The translations under genes were made by a program, and so were the position numbers. A stretch of 64,000 nucleotides of DNA, taken from Cavenderia fasciculata (taxonomy: Eukaryota; Evosea; Eumycetozoa; Acytosteliales; Cavenderiaceae). The stretch is taken from contig NW_004457639.1 in NCBI RefSeq assembly GCF_000203815.1, positions 372,001 through 436,000 of the forward strand, written 5' to 3'. Of this stretch, positions 10,685-22,058 are shown in pieces (position 1 is the stretch's first letter; each line of letters begins with the position of its first letter). Below the pieces are notes generated by a model. The model did not search any database. It saw only the letters and a list, made by a program, of their open reading frames with translations, and had not been told where the DNA came from.

Positions 10685-12501
10685 ATGTCATCAGAACCAT
10701 TAGACTGGAAATTTAGTCAAGTTTTTGGCAACAAGGGCCCAAACGATGACGTTATCGATGGTATGATGATAGATAGATAGATAAGATTAGATATAGTCAT
10801 ATGACCTATATGATCAAATATTAATCATCCTTCCTATGTACATAACCACCCTACCCTACCTACATTACCTTTCTATATATTTGTATTTATAGTTGATTTA
10901 GTATCAGCAATTGAATTTGATCACACTGGTGACTATATTGCAGCTGGTGATAGAGGAGGCAGAGTTGTACTCTTTGAGCGAACCTATGAAAAGAGCCAAA
11001 GCAGCAGCAGCAGCAAAAAGAAAGATAAATTACCCGAATATAAATTTTATTCAGAGTTTCAAAGCCACGAACCAGAGTTTGACTACTTGAAGAGTTTGGA
11101 GATTGAAGAAAAAATTAACAAAATTAAATGGTGCCCAAAACAAAACGATGCACAATTTTTATTAACAACTAATGGTAGTGTATACATTATAATCAACCAA
11201 AGAACCAAACAAAGACAAAAAAAAAAAGAGAAAAAAAAAAGAGTGAACATCCAACTGACCACTCTTTTTTTTTTTCTATTTCTATTTCTATTTTCAATTT
11301 TTAGATAAAACAATTAAATTATGGAAGGTATATGAAAAAAAGATTAAACAAGTATCTGCTTCAGCACCAACAAATGGATTAACAAGTTATAACAAACCAG
11401 CAACCATTACAAATAACAATAACAATAATAATAACAACAATAACAACAACTATATAAATTCAACAACTTCAAATAATGGTCTTTTAAAAGTAAATGTATG
11501 TATATAGTTATAGTTATATAGAGTTGAAGATGATTAGTTGATGAACCTATTCTCAAATTCTTTTCTTCTTCTTCTTCTTTTTTCTTCTTCTTTATTTTTT
11601 TTTTCTATAGATTCCACGTCTTAGTACAAAGGAAACTGTTATAACAGCACAACCAAGAAAAGTATACGCAAATGCTCATGCCTATCACATTAATTCGATA
11701 TCATTAAACAGTGACGGAGAGACATATATTTCATCGGACGATCTTCGAATTCACTTGTGGAATTTGAACATTAATTCAGAATGTTTCAACGTAGTCGATA
11801 TCAAGCCCACCAACATGGAGGATCTAACAGAGGTGATTACGTCGGCCGAATTTCATCCCACCTCTTGTAATATATTTATGTACAGTTCAAGCAAAGGAAC
11901 CATCAAGTTGGGCGATCTCAGATCGAGCGCACTCTGCGACCAACACTCCAAGGTCTTTGAGGAGGCTGACGATCCATCAACCAAGTCCTTCTTCTCAGAG
12001 ATCATTTCCTCAATATCAGACATCAAATTCAGTCGTGACGGTCGTTACATCTTGTCACGTGACTTTTTGACGCTCAAGCTTTGGGATATCAACATGGACA
12101 CCCGTCCCATCAAGTCTATCCCCATCCACGACTATCTCCGTCCTAAACTCTGCGATCTCTACGAGAATGATTGCATTTTCGATAAGTTTGAATGCTCTAT
12201 CAACCACGATGGCACACAAATGCTTACCGGCTCTTACAACAACTACTTCCACATTTACGATCGTAACTCTAAACAAGATGTTTGTCTCGAAGCATCTAAA
12301 CAAGCCATCAAACCAAAATCAAAGACCCTCACCGGTAAGATGAAACTACGCTCCTCTAAAAAAGATAAGAAACCTGATGAAATTAATCCTGATAATATAG
12401 ATTTTACAAAGAAGGCCCTTCATGTCAGTTGGCATCCAAAAGAAAATCTCGTCGCAATTGGTGCTAATAATACTATGTATCTATTTTCTGCTAATAACTA
12501 A
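10685..12501 (+). CDS. phr2aB: protein phosphatase 2A regulatory subunit B (B55/PR55)
   Basis: Four exons: 10685-10760, 10893-11174, 11305-11495 and 11611-12501, phases consistent; 479 aa. It is a seven-bladed WD40 propeller of the B55 class: [16 protein letters not shown] at the N-terminus, [20 protein letters not shown], the [19 protein letters not shown] block, [55 protein letters not shown] and [21 protein letters not shown]55 directs PP2A to substrates, including mitotic CDK targets. A dictyostelid Asn-rich insertion (about 11407-11455) sits in exon 3, in a region that is normally a surface loop. It has a very long upstream gap, so its control region may be large. The gene symbol follows the D. 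discoideum name as I recall it. Confidence 0.93.
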
Positions 12502-12797
12502 TAATGAAATAATAATAATAATAATATTGATAAATAACACACACAACTTGATAACAACATAATAATAATAATATAATAACAACAATAATAATAATAATAA
12601 TACTGATGTTAGCAGTAGTAAACACAACAACAACCCCACAATCCCCTAAAATAAATTAATATTTAAAAACATAAACAAATAATATATATAATATTATATA
12701 TTCTTTTCTTTTTAAAAAGTTCAAACTTTGCTTGATTTCCCTCTTTTTTTCATTAAGTTTTTTTAAATTTGAAACATATAATTTGTTTGTATTTCAA

Positions 12798-14512
12798 ATG
12801 ATAAGTACAATTGAATCAACAAGACATGAACAATATGATGAAATTAGAAGAATAATAGAATCTGTATGGATAGAGAGAACTTTAGTCTACATTGATCAGT
12901 TATAACTAACTCTTTTTCTTTTCTTTTCTTTTCTTTTCTTTGAAGAAATATAGTGGAGTATTATCAGTTTATGGACCACCTCATTGTGGAAAGTTAACAA
13001 CTGTATTGGCAGCACTTGACAAGGATTCTACTACCTATGCATTTGCAGATTGTTCATCTACACCCAAATCTTCTCGTTCATTGTTTTATCATCTCTATCA
13101 TACTCAAACCATCATTGCAGAAGAGGATGAAATGGATGTTGCAGCTGGTGGCAGTGATGATGAGGATGATGATGGTACACCACCTCAAGACATTTACGAT
13201 TTTAAAAAACTATATGAACAAAATCGACCTCCCATACCAATGAAAGGGTTTCCTAGGAATCTTATAGAGTTGATTACAATGTTGGGTGATAAAGCTGATC
13301 AATCTTCAACTCACAATCCATCAAAACCTATTTATATTGTAAGATTTGAAACAAATAGGAGAGATCGATCTCTCAATGTTGACAACAAATTAAATCTTTT
13401 CTTTTTTTTAGGTATTGGATAAAATACATCACATTTTGGAATATGATCCAAGTTTATTATACTCGATGTTTAAGATTAATGATTTTATGGTGAATAGAAG
13501 AGTATGTCTTTTCTTGATATCAGATGACCCAGTGGATAGATTGTTGCCATTAAACTATCTAGCCGTCTATGCTCGACCTATATTCTTTCCTCGGTATGCC
13601 ACCGACACCTATCTAGAGATATTAAAACTTCATCAACCCAAAATAACAATACCAGGTGTCACTCAAGAGAAAATACATCGACACTATTTAAATCATTGCA
13701 AGATTATGGTTACAATGTTTGGAAAACTAGTTACAGATATCGTTCACCTTATCCTTATCACAAACAATCTTTTTGAATCTTATATTCTTCCTGTCAAAAA
13801 TAATGAAGGTAAATTAGAAAGCAGAATAATAATATTATTATTTTAACATTTTTTTTTTTAGTTCAAATAGATTCAAAAGATTCAGAATTGGTATTGTATT
13901 CTAAAATTAAACCATTGGTTGATTTTTATTTGCAACAATTGTTTTCAAAAGGAAAATTGGGGATTGACTTTACAAAACAATTACAAGAGGAAGAGGAATC
14001 ACAAACAAGCAAGAAAAAAATTAATGACGATGAATTTACAATGTATAATTCATCTCTTTCACACAATGCCAAATGTCTATTAATTTCAGGTTATTTGGCA
14101 TCTGCCTACTCTCCTACAAATGATGTTTTATTATATACTTCAACTAAAATTGCAAGAAAAAAGAATAGATCAAAGGTAAAAAAAGAAAAAAACAAAAAAA
14201 AAGAATTTATTAATAATAATATTTTATTTCTTCTCATTTTAGATAAATGCACCAAAATGGTTTGAAAAGGCAAGACTTCGAGGTATTGCCTATAAATTAT
14301 TTCCAGAGATTGTACAAACAGGTGATTCCACTGCCATGATAAATCAACTCTCTGGATTGGTGTCACTGCGATATTTTGATCAAGCTGGATCTTTTGACAC
14401 TTGTAGATATAGATGCAATGCCACACTTTCTGATATCAAACTAGTAGCACAATCAATACATTTTGATATTGATTCTTATGTTTCAGTTGCAGAATTATCA
14501 AATGTTAAATAA
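12798..14512 (+). CDS. orc5: origin recognition complex subunit 5
   Basis: Five exons: 12798-12863, 12946-13338, 13412-13808, 13862-14175 and 14243-14512; 479 aa. The Walker A region is YGPPHCGKLTT. The Walker B-like strand is IYIVLDKIHHI, with Asp-Lys where active AAA+ proteins have Asp-Glu, as is also usual in ORC5. The sensor region LFLISDDP follows. The C-terminal ORC5 blocks are CLLISGYLASAYSP and GLVSLRYFDQAG, with a final winged-helix-like segment ending DSYVSVAELSNVK. An acidic insertion (EEDEMDVAAGGSDDEDDD) follows the ATPase start. ORC5 is part of the six-subunit complex marking replication origins. The gene runs convergently towards msh6, with only about 110 bp between the stops. 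Confidence 0.88.
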
Positions 14513-14625
14513 AACAAAAATAGATGTAAATATAAATATCGGGGTTTATAAAAATTTATTAATTCAATCAATCTCGTCATCACAAGTTGAGAGACTGTGG
14601 ATTTATTTATTTATTATTATTATTA

Positions 14626-17600
14626 TTAAAGTTTAAAAGATTTCCAAATTTCGGTAATGGTATTTAAATCCTTGTTGGCTGCTGCTTCCTTTAGTTTTCT
14701 AATTGCTTCTTTTCTATGAATGGTACCATGAACATAGGAGGAAATGGTAGATTCCTTTTCGAATTGTCTTGCTTTTTGTTCGGCAACTTGAATGACTTGA
14801 AGAGGGATACCAGCCATGGCACCAACATGAAGACCATAAGAGTCTGGACAAATACCATCACAGAGTTTGTAGAGAAAGATAACCTTTTTAGCAGTGTCAT
14901 CTACGTGGCAAGACATGTGGGAAGTGGCGATCGTATCACGAATACCAGGCTCGTTGGCCAATGATTGATAGTGAGTTGCAAAGATGCAAGTGCTTTTGAT
15001 GGTTTCTGCAATGTATTTGAGTACCGAGTAGGCAATGGAATAGCCATCAAAGGTAGAGGTACCTCTACCAAGTTCGTCCATGATGACGAGTGATCTTTTG
15101 GTGGCATATCTCAATACAGAAGATGTTTCACGAAGTTCTGTCATAAAAGTAGAATTGCCTGCCATAATATCGTCGTTGGCTCCCAGTCTGGTAAAGATTC
15201 TATCAAAGACGGTCATTCTACAAGATGTTGCGGGTACGTGGCAACCCATTTGTGCCATGATGACCAAGATACATGCTTGTCTGAGGAGGGTACTCTTACC
15301 ACCCATGTTTGGACCAGTCAACACCATGACCGATGGTTTACCAGGGTGTGAGTTGTTCTTGACGCCGGTAGAGCTGATTTCAGTGCCGAGACCACCGAGT
15401 TGAAGGTCATTGGGGATGAAATCGGCACCACCCTTGATAGAGATTGCTGGATGACGCATTTCCAAAACACTTAGACATGGTTCGTCGTCTTGGGTCTCTA
15501 TGAAATGGGGTCTGCACATTGGGTAGGTCGATTGGTGAGACACACGGGTCAATGACATTAGACAATCGATATGAGCCAGACATTGTACTGCTTGTTGCCA
15601 ATCGAGATGGAATTGATTAAACAACTCTTGAATTTGAACAAATACCGTTTTACGTGTCACCTCGAGATAGTCACGAGCTGCCAAAAGATCCTTGCTCTTT
15701 TGTTCGATATAGGGTGTGTGGAAACGTTTGAATGTCTTGGAATCACTCTTTAGTGAGTATTCTTGGGTGATCTTGACACGGTTAAGAACCGATACTGGGA
15801 TCTCGAGCTGATAGATTTCTTTGCCCATGTGTTTGTAGACTATACCACTAGTCTTGAAAAATTTTCTTTGTTCTTCCAGATACTCATCCAACTTTTTTTC
15901 GATGCTATCAACCTCTATTTGACCAGCATCATAGTCTTTAAAGCGACCTGGTTTTGGTGTAAGTGACTGTGTAGCAGAATCAAAACTAAAACTATCTCTA
16001 ATAAATTTAATCTTTTTCTTTAGATTTGGGAATCCAACATTATTTCTAACAAGATCGCTTTGGTTTTTGTTGTCGTCATCATCATCATAACCATCATTGT
16101 CCTTTTTCATTTCAATGTCTTCATCTTGATCTTCGGCAACCATTAGATAATTGGCAAGTAGTTTTGATTTGGATAGTTCTGTATTTGATTTATAGTCAAT
16201 GTCTGAAATGATTTGTTGACAAGTTTCCAGAGTGTTGAGAACCGATGTGAGACTTGCCACGTTTGATGAACGAGCGTGGATACGAGAGATGGTTCTTTCA
16301 ATGTCGGGCATTTTGTTAAACATGCCTGCGAGTGAGGCAAAGATATCAGAGTTGTTGCCAAGTGCGTCAACTGCGTCCAAACGGTCATTGATACGATGAA
16401 TATCGGCGAGTGGACGACACACCCATTGACGGAGCAAACGTTTTCCAAAACCGGTTTGGCAACGATCCAACACCTTGTAGAGGCTTCCCTCTTTACCTCC
16501 ATCGGTCGTATTGTTGAATATCTCGAGATTGATGAGACATTGACCGTCGAGCACAAGAGCACCTCCACTACCACCACTTGCCTGTGAATTGTATTGTTCG
16601 TATCTAGCCTGTTTGACCATATCCTCACCAATCTTGATGTCAAAGAGATAAGAGAGACAGGCACCAACGGCAGACATCATCATCTCGTCGTTGACAATCT
16701 CTGCTGGGATTGGTAGACCTTGGTTGGCTTTGATGGCACCTTGGATTTGATCGGGTGCCCAATACTCGAGTGGTGTACGTTGGTTGATGATATGACGTTG
16801 TCGCGACAATATACGTTTGATCAATTGCATGGTAGTGTTGGAGTAGCCCGTCTTTTCGACAATGATCTCTTTGGGCATGGTTTGGAGGAGGATCGTTTCG
16901 AGTTGTGTTCGATTCTCGTCATCCTTGAACGAGGTGGTGTAAAAGAGACCGACAGAAGTGTCGACAAAGCAGACGGCCAGTATTTTGTTGTAATCGTCTT
17001 CTTTGATGGCCATCAAATAGGATGCAGTCTGTTCGGTGAGTAGATTCTCATCGACAAGTGTGCCAAGTGTCAACACGGACACGAGTTGACGCTGGATGAT
17101 ACTCTTTGTCTTGTCGGCCGAGCCACCATCCTGCTTTTGTCGCTTTGCCATGCCATAACTAGACTCCATCTGATCGACCTTGGCAACCTTGTAACCTTGA
17201 TCGATAAACTTTGCAGCCCATGTAGTAAACGATGCCTCGGGGACACCCACCATACGCATATTGACACGATCGGTCATCTTTAGACCAAACTTTTCATTTC
17301 CAATATCGGCATCGTTTTCATAGAGTTCATAAAACTTGCCCTTTTTAAAAAAGACTACAGTGTCATAGTTTTTCATCTTGATCTCCCAGAATTGTCTCTC
17401 AAATGGAGTGAATGTGCTGAGTTTAACTGGTGGGATGTAAAGAGTTCTTGGGTCATACCCCTCGTGTCCAAATGGTATTTGATTTTCATCTTTTAAATTG
17501 ACCAAGAATTCGAATCTCTCTTCTTTGTTTATATTGTTGGATGATCCAACTTTTTTCTTTGGTGTTGATTGTGATGAAACAGAAGAAGTAGATGATCCAG

Positions 17601-18308
17601 CTTTTTTCTTTGGTGTTGATGGTGTTTTCTTTGATTTACTATTATATTCTTCTTCTTCTTCCTCTTCATCATCTGGTATATAATCTTGGTCGTCGTCGTC
17701 ATTATTATTATAGTCGTCATCATCATCTTCATCCATTGTCTTTCTTTTAGTTGAACTAGTTGCTCTTTTCTTTGTTGGTGTCAATGTTGGTTTAACGGTT
17801 GCTGGTTCCTTTTTTTTAGTTGGTGTCAATGTCAATTTTGTTGTTGATGGTTGTGATAGTGATGTTGGTTTTGGTTGTTGTGATAGAGATAGAGAGGGTG
17901 TTTGTTGTTTTGGTTGTTGTGATAGTGATAGAGAGGGTGTTTGTTGTTGTTGTTTTGCATTACTATTTACATTTAAAGATACTCTTGTTGTTGTTGTTGT
18001 TATTTATATTTGTTGTTGTTGGACGAGAAGGAGCAGCAGGGGAATCATCGAAATCAAACTCAAAATCATCATCGTCGCCTACAGATTGTTGACTATTGTC
18101 ATTGTTTTGAGAATTCTGTGTTGTCTATGGAGAGAAAGAGAGAGAGAGAGAGAATATCAATAAAATTGAACAACACAACAATGATAATAGATCGCGTGCC
18201 TACATTATTATTATTATTGAATTTGCTTTGAAACAGTTGTTGTTGTTGATTAAAGACATCAGTCTTTGCAATGGGTTGAAAGAACTGTGAAATACCTGAT
18301 TGTTTCAT
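14626..18308 (-). CDS. msh6: DNA mismatch repair protein MSH6 (frame break near N-terminus)
   Basis: The main exon (about 18003 down to 14626) encodes the MutS core: the mismatch-reading motif GKFYELYENDADIG (Phe-x-Glu), Walker A GPNMGGKST, TRLGANDDIMAGNSTF, and the Walker B/signature DELGRGTSTFDGYS. A first exon at 18308-18204 begins MKQSGISQFFQP, a clean PCNA-binding PIP box as at the start of all MSH6 proteins. A second exon from 18124 gives an acidic stretch (DDDDFEFDFDDSP). Exons 1 and 2 join in phase, but exon 2 reads into a stop near 17965 in a frame different from the main ORF. The change occurs in the AAC/CAA run at about 17987-18005. The extra N-terminal repeats (TPSLSLSQQP) are in the main frame. 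MSH6 pairs with MSH2 to detect base mismatches and small loops. Confidence 0.9.
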
Positions 18309-18961
18309 TCTTTGTAATCTTTGTATCTCTATCTATCTATCTAAAGTAAAGGTGCTGAAAATTTCACATCGAAGGTGTTGGCGCTCTTTTTTCGAAAATG
18401 AACTTTTAGTCGAATTTAAAGTTATTCTAGCTTTACTTTAATTTAATTGATTTACAAGTTCATATTTTATCTATAAATAATACATGTATGTTATTTATAT
18501 TCCTTCTCTCTTATAATGGATCAAATTTAACTAAGTTCTACCCTATATGTATTATACAAAAGGTCACAATCAAGTTGAACCTACAAGTTCTTGTTCTCTT
18601 GCAGATTTGGTTGAGTTATGGTTGTATTGTTGCTATACAGTTTGACCTGACAGTCTATATGAGGCAATGTAATTACAATCATTATTAGTAGGTATAGTAT
18701 AGCTATTGGGCAACTAAGAAGAAGGTGGTTAATCGATTGACAGCTATAGTCACCTCCAAAGAATGGTAATTAATTAATTGGGGATTGTCTTTTCTTGGAT
18801 CATAAGACACATGGTGGTTAGGGTAAAAAAAATGGTTGTGTTATCATCGATGGTCGTTTGATCTCTCTTTAATCAGTTTTATTCTCTATTATTATATTAT
18901 CTATCATAAAAATAGTAATATATATATATATAGCTAGATATAATAACTATTAATAATTAAA
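18309..18961. promoter_or_regulatory. divergent promoter region between msh6 and the first actin-like gene
   Basis: No gene was found. Close to the msh6 start (18378-18384) lies TTGGCGC, which resembles an E2F-type site and would suit an S-phase gene; this is inference from a short motif. The rest is AT-rich sequence with TATA-like stretches (18915-18950) just upstream of the actin-like start. Confidence 0.35.
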
Positions 18962-20146
18962 ATGTCTGACCTTAAAGTATGTTTTAAAATCAATCTAGAG
19001 ATTATTTATATCAAATATTAATCTATTTTTTTTTTTTTTTTTTAGCCAACTGTAGTGATTGATTGTGGTTCTGGATTGTGCAAGGCTGGTTTTACAGGTG
19101 ATGATGCACCAAGTGCTGTGTTTTCATCGGTGGTTGGTTGTCCCAAACATGGTGGCTTCATGGTCGATAAGGGTCTAAAGGCTTACTATGTTGGCGATGA
19201 AGCTCTAGGGGCCTATGGCGACAAGCTTATCGTCAATTACCCAATTCAACGTGGTCTCATCACCAACTGGGATGATGTGGAGAAGATATGGGATTACGCA
19301 TTCAATCAACTCAATGCCAACCCAGAGGAACACGCCATTTTGCTCAGTGAAGCACCACTCAATCCAATGGGCGACCGTGAAAATATGACTCAAATCATGT
19401 TTGAAACGTTCAGCACTCCAGCCTTTTACCTTGGCGTCCAAGCTGCCCTCTCACTCTACGCCACTGGCACCACGACTGGCATTGTCTTGGACTGTGGTGA
19501 TGGTGTCACGCACGCTGTTCCCATCAACCAAGGGTATGCCATCCAGGGGGCTGTGGTCAGTCGCAATATAGGTGGTCGCGATATCACAGACTACATGCTC
19601 AAGAATCTCGTCAAGCGTGGCAACACAACAGCCACAATGGAAATCTCCCGTGACACCAAGGAGAAACTCTGCCATATTGCTCTCGACTATCATTCGGAAA
19701 TGCAAGCAGATGCCTCTTCAACACAATTTGAAAAGCAATATGAATTACCAGACGGTCAAGTCATTGCCATTGGCAATGAACGGTTCCGTTGTCCAGAGGC
19801 TCTCTTCCGACCATCTCTTGTCGGTATGCAATTTGATGGTATCCACCAAGCCACCAACCAGGCCATCACAAACTGTGAATTTGTTGATGTTCGTCAGAAG
19901 CTCTATGCAAACGTGGTCCTTGCTGGCGGTTCCACAATGTTTTCGGGAATGGCCGAACGAATGGAAAAGGAACTCTGTGCTCTTGCTCCATCCAGGGTCA
20001 ACATTATTGCACCGCCAGAGCGTCAATATTCTGCCTGGACGGGTGGTTCCTCGCTTGCTTCCCTCTCCACCTTTCAAGACATGTGGATCTCCAAGGAGGA
20101 GTATCAAGAAACAGGACCTTTTATTGTCCATTCAAAGTGTATCTAA
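18962..20146 (+). CDS. divergent actin-like protein 1
   Basis: Two exons: a 15-nt first exon (18962-18976) and 19046-20146; 371 aa, near the usual 375-376. Actin hallmarks are present: [57 protein letters not shown] (conventional actin has LLTEAPLNPKANREKM), [46 protein letters not shown] and a C-terminus [10 protein letters not shown]. The nucleotide-binding loops are intact. The D-loop and the methyl-His region are altered ([12 protein letters not shown], with no His at the usual place). It is clearly an actin-family protein but too divergent to be one of the abundant conventional actins. It is followed in tandem by a second, more divergent gene with a matching early intron. Confidence 0.9.
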
Positions 20147-20615
20147 ACTTATATATACCGAAATGACAAAAAATAAACATCTGGTCATATTGTACGAGTC
20201 AACCAACTATAAACGGATCTGATCTTACATGTCTATTTAAACCAGAGAGTCATGGAAATTAAACTGGTTGGAGGTTACCTAATTTAAAAATGATCATCAT
20301 TTCCCAACCGTTATTCCACACACACACACAACTACGGTGGGTACTGGAAACACATAGATTTTAGAAAATTAGCATTCAAACCCAATTAAAGGAGAGGGGT
20401 GGTTGATCAGCCAAAAAAAAAAGAGGGTAGGGTTTAATTAATTTGAAAGACAATTTACAAATTGATTGGATTGGTCAGTTCAATTAATTTAAAAAAAAAA
20501 GAGGGTAGGGTTTAATTAATTTGAAAGACAATTTAAACTTCTCTAGAGAGAGAGAATGATTAAAAGTCAACAAATTTGTTAAACCAAAAATAAATAATAA
20601 ATATTATCCATCAAG
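20147..20615. promoter_or_regulatory. intergenic region between the actin-like genes with a 45-bp direct repeat
   Basis: An exact 45-bp sequence occurs at 20413-20457 and again at 20491-20535. It starts with ten A, then GAGGGTAGGGTTTAATTAAT, and ends GAAAGACAATTTA. The second copy ends about 80 bp before the start codon of the next gene. A CA run (20319-20331) and the G-rich GGTGGGTACT (20336-20345) also lie here. The exact repetition next to a promoter suggests a recent local duplication that may hold a factor-binding site. Confidence 0.6.
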
Positions 20616-21782
20616 ATGACAAGTAAATCAAAGGTATGTATCTTTTGAAAACAAAGACGATTCTTAAAAAGTTAATCATCTTTATATTTTTATTTTTCTA
20701 AAAAGTCAATAGTGATTGATAGTGGTAGTTGGACAACTAAAATTGGATTCGTAGGAGCAGAACAACCCAAAGAAATATTTCCTTCAATAGTTGGATGGCC
20801 AGAGGATACTGATGAATTTCAAGTTGGTGATGAAGTTAAAGAACCAAACATTGAACTTGAGTATCCAATCGATGGAAGAGTGATCAAGGATTGGGATGGT
20901 ATGCAAAAGATATGGGAATATGCATTTGACAAGCTCCAAGTAGACTCTGAAGAACATGCAGTATTATTGACAGAGCCACCACTCAATCCAATGGCAACCC
21001 GTGAAAAGATGGTACAAGTCATGTTTGAAACTTTTAAAACCACTGATGTCTACCTTTCATGTCAACCGGTACTAGCTCTCCATGCCACTGGTAATAAAGA
21101 CCAAACTGGTATTATCATCGACTCTGGATATAGTGTAACGCATATTGTGCCAATTGCCGATGGATACTGTGTATCAGATGCCATTACCCGACTAGATATC
21201 GGTGGACTTGATATCACAAACTATCTTGACAAAATGATATCTGATCGTGGGTATGAAATAGCCAACCAAAACCAAGTGGCCAATGAAATCAAGGAAAAGT
21301 GGGCTTATGTTGTCATGGATGCTCGTATTCAAAAGACTACTAATGCCAGCAGCTCTTCTGGACGACACTTAAAGAGTTATACATTACCAGATGGTCAATC
21401 TGTCGTTTTAGGAGATGAACTATTCAGTTGTTCAGAAGCCCTATTCTCACCATCACTGATTGGGAAAGATATGGTCGCTGGTATCCACAAAGCCACCAAT
21501 CAAAGCATTTCCAAATGTCAAGATCCAAAGGATTTGTATGCCAAAATTATTCTGGCCGGTGGCAACACCATGTTCCAAGGAATAGGTAATCGTTTGGCAC
21601 AGGAGATGAAATCTCTTGCTCCACTGATTGAAAATATCAATGTTGTTGAATCTCCCATCCGAAAGAATGCAGCTTGGATTGGTGGATCTCTTCTTGCATC
21701 CCAAGCAGCTTTCGATACAGAATGGTTATCTAAAGCAGATTATGATGAATCAGGTCCTTCCATTGTTAAAAAATGTTTTTAA
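20616..21782 (+). CDS. divergent actin-like protein 2, shortened DNase loop
   Basis: Two exons: 18-nt first exon (20616-20633) and 20706-21782; 364 aa. It shares the intron position near codon 5-6 with the upstream gene, pointing to a common origin. Actin motifs: SIVIDSGSWTTKIGFVG, KDWDGMQKIWEYAFDKL, LLTEPPLNPMATREKM, IIDSGYSVTHIVPIADGY, AKIILAGGNTMFQGIGNRL and the C-terminus SGPSIVKKCF. Between SIVGWPED and YPIDGRVIKDW roughly twelve residues are missing compared with conventional actin, which removes much of the DNase-binding loop. The first nucleotide loop reads DSGSWTTKIG instead of DNGSGMCKAG. Filament formation is therefore doubtful (inference). It could be a dictyostelid-specific actin-related protein. 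Confidence 0.87.
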
Positions 21783-22058
21783 AATTAAAACACAATAAAT
21801 TTTAAAAGGTTTCAAAAATAAAGAATTAGTTTTTGTATATTTGCTCCCTGTTCTGTCAGAAAGATATTTTTTTTTTATCTTTTCTTGAATTCCCTCTGAT
21901 TTTGTGACGTTATCAGAGCTAATGGGTGTCGTCGACTTAGGTAGTGAAACTCAAGATCCGTCAATTATAGATGAGCCCAACCTTGGTTCTGAAAAAAAAA
22001 GGGAAATAAATATTATATATCCACATATATATATTTATTTGTTATTTGTTGTCATTTG

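Noticed and set aside
14691-17767. Many ORFs of 60-170 codons on both strands within msh6
   Set aside because: They overlap the 1069-codon MutS frame, have no coherent motifs and arise from its less AT-rich coding sequence.
17959-17985. A 20-nt mini-intron to repair the MSH6 frame
   Set aside because: GTATCT..AAATAG gives the wrong phase for the MutS frame, and introns this short are not seen elsewhere in the window.
19205-20222. ORFs in other frames of the first actin-like gene
   Set aside because: They lie entirely over actin coding sequence and show no independent conservation.
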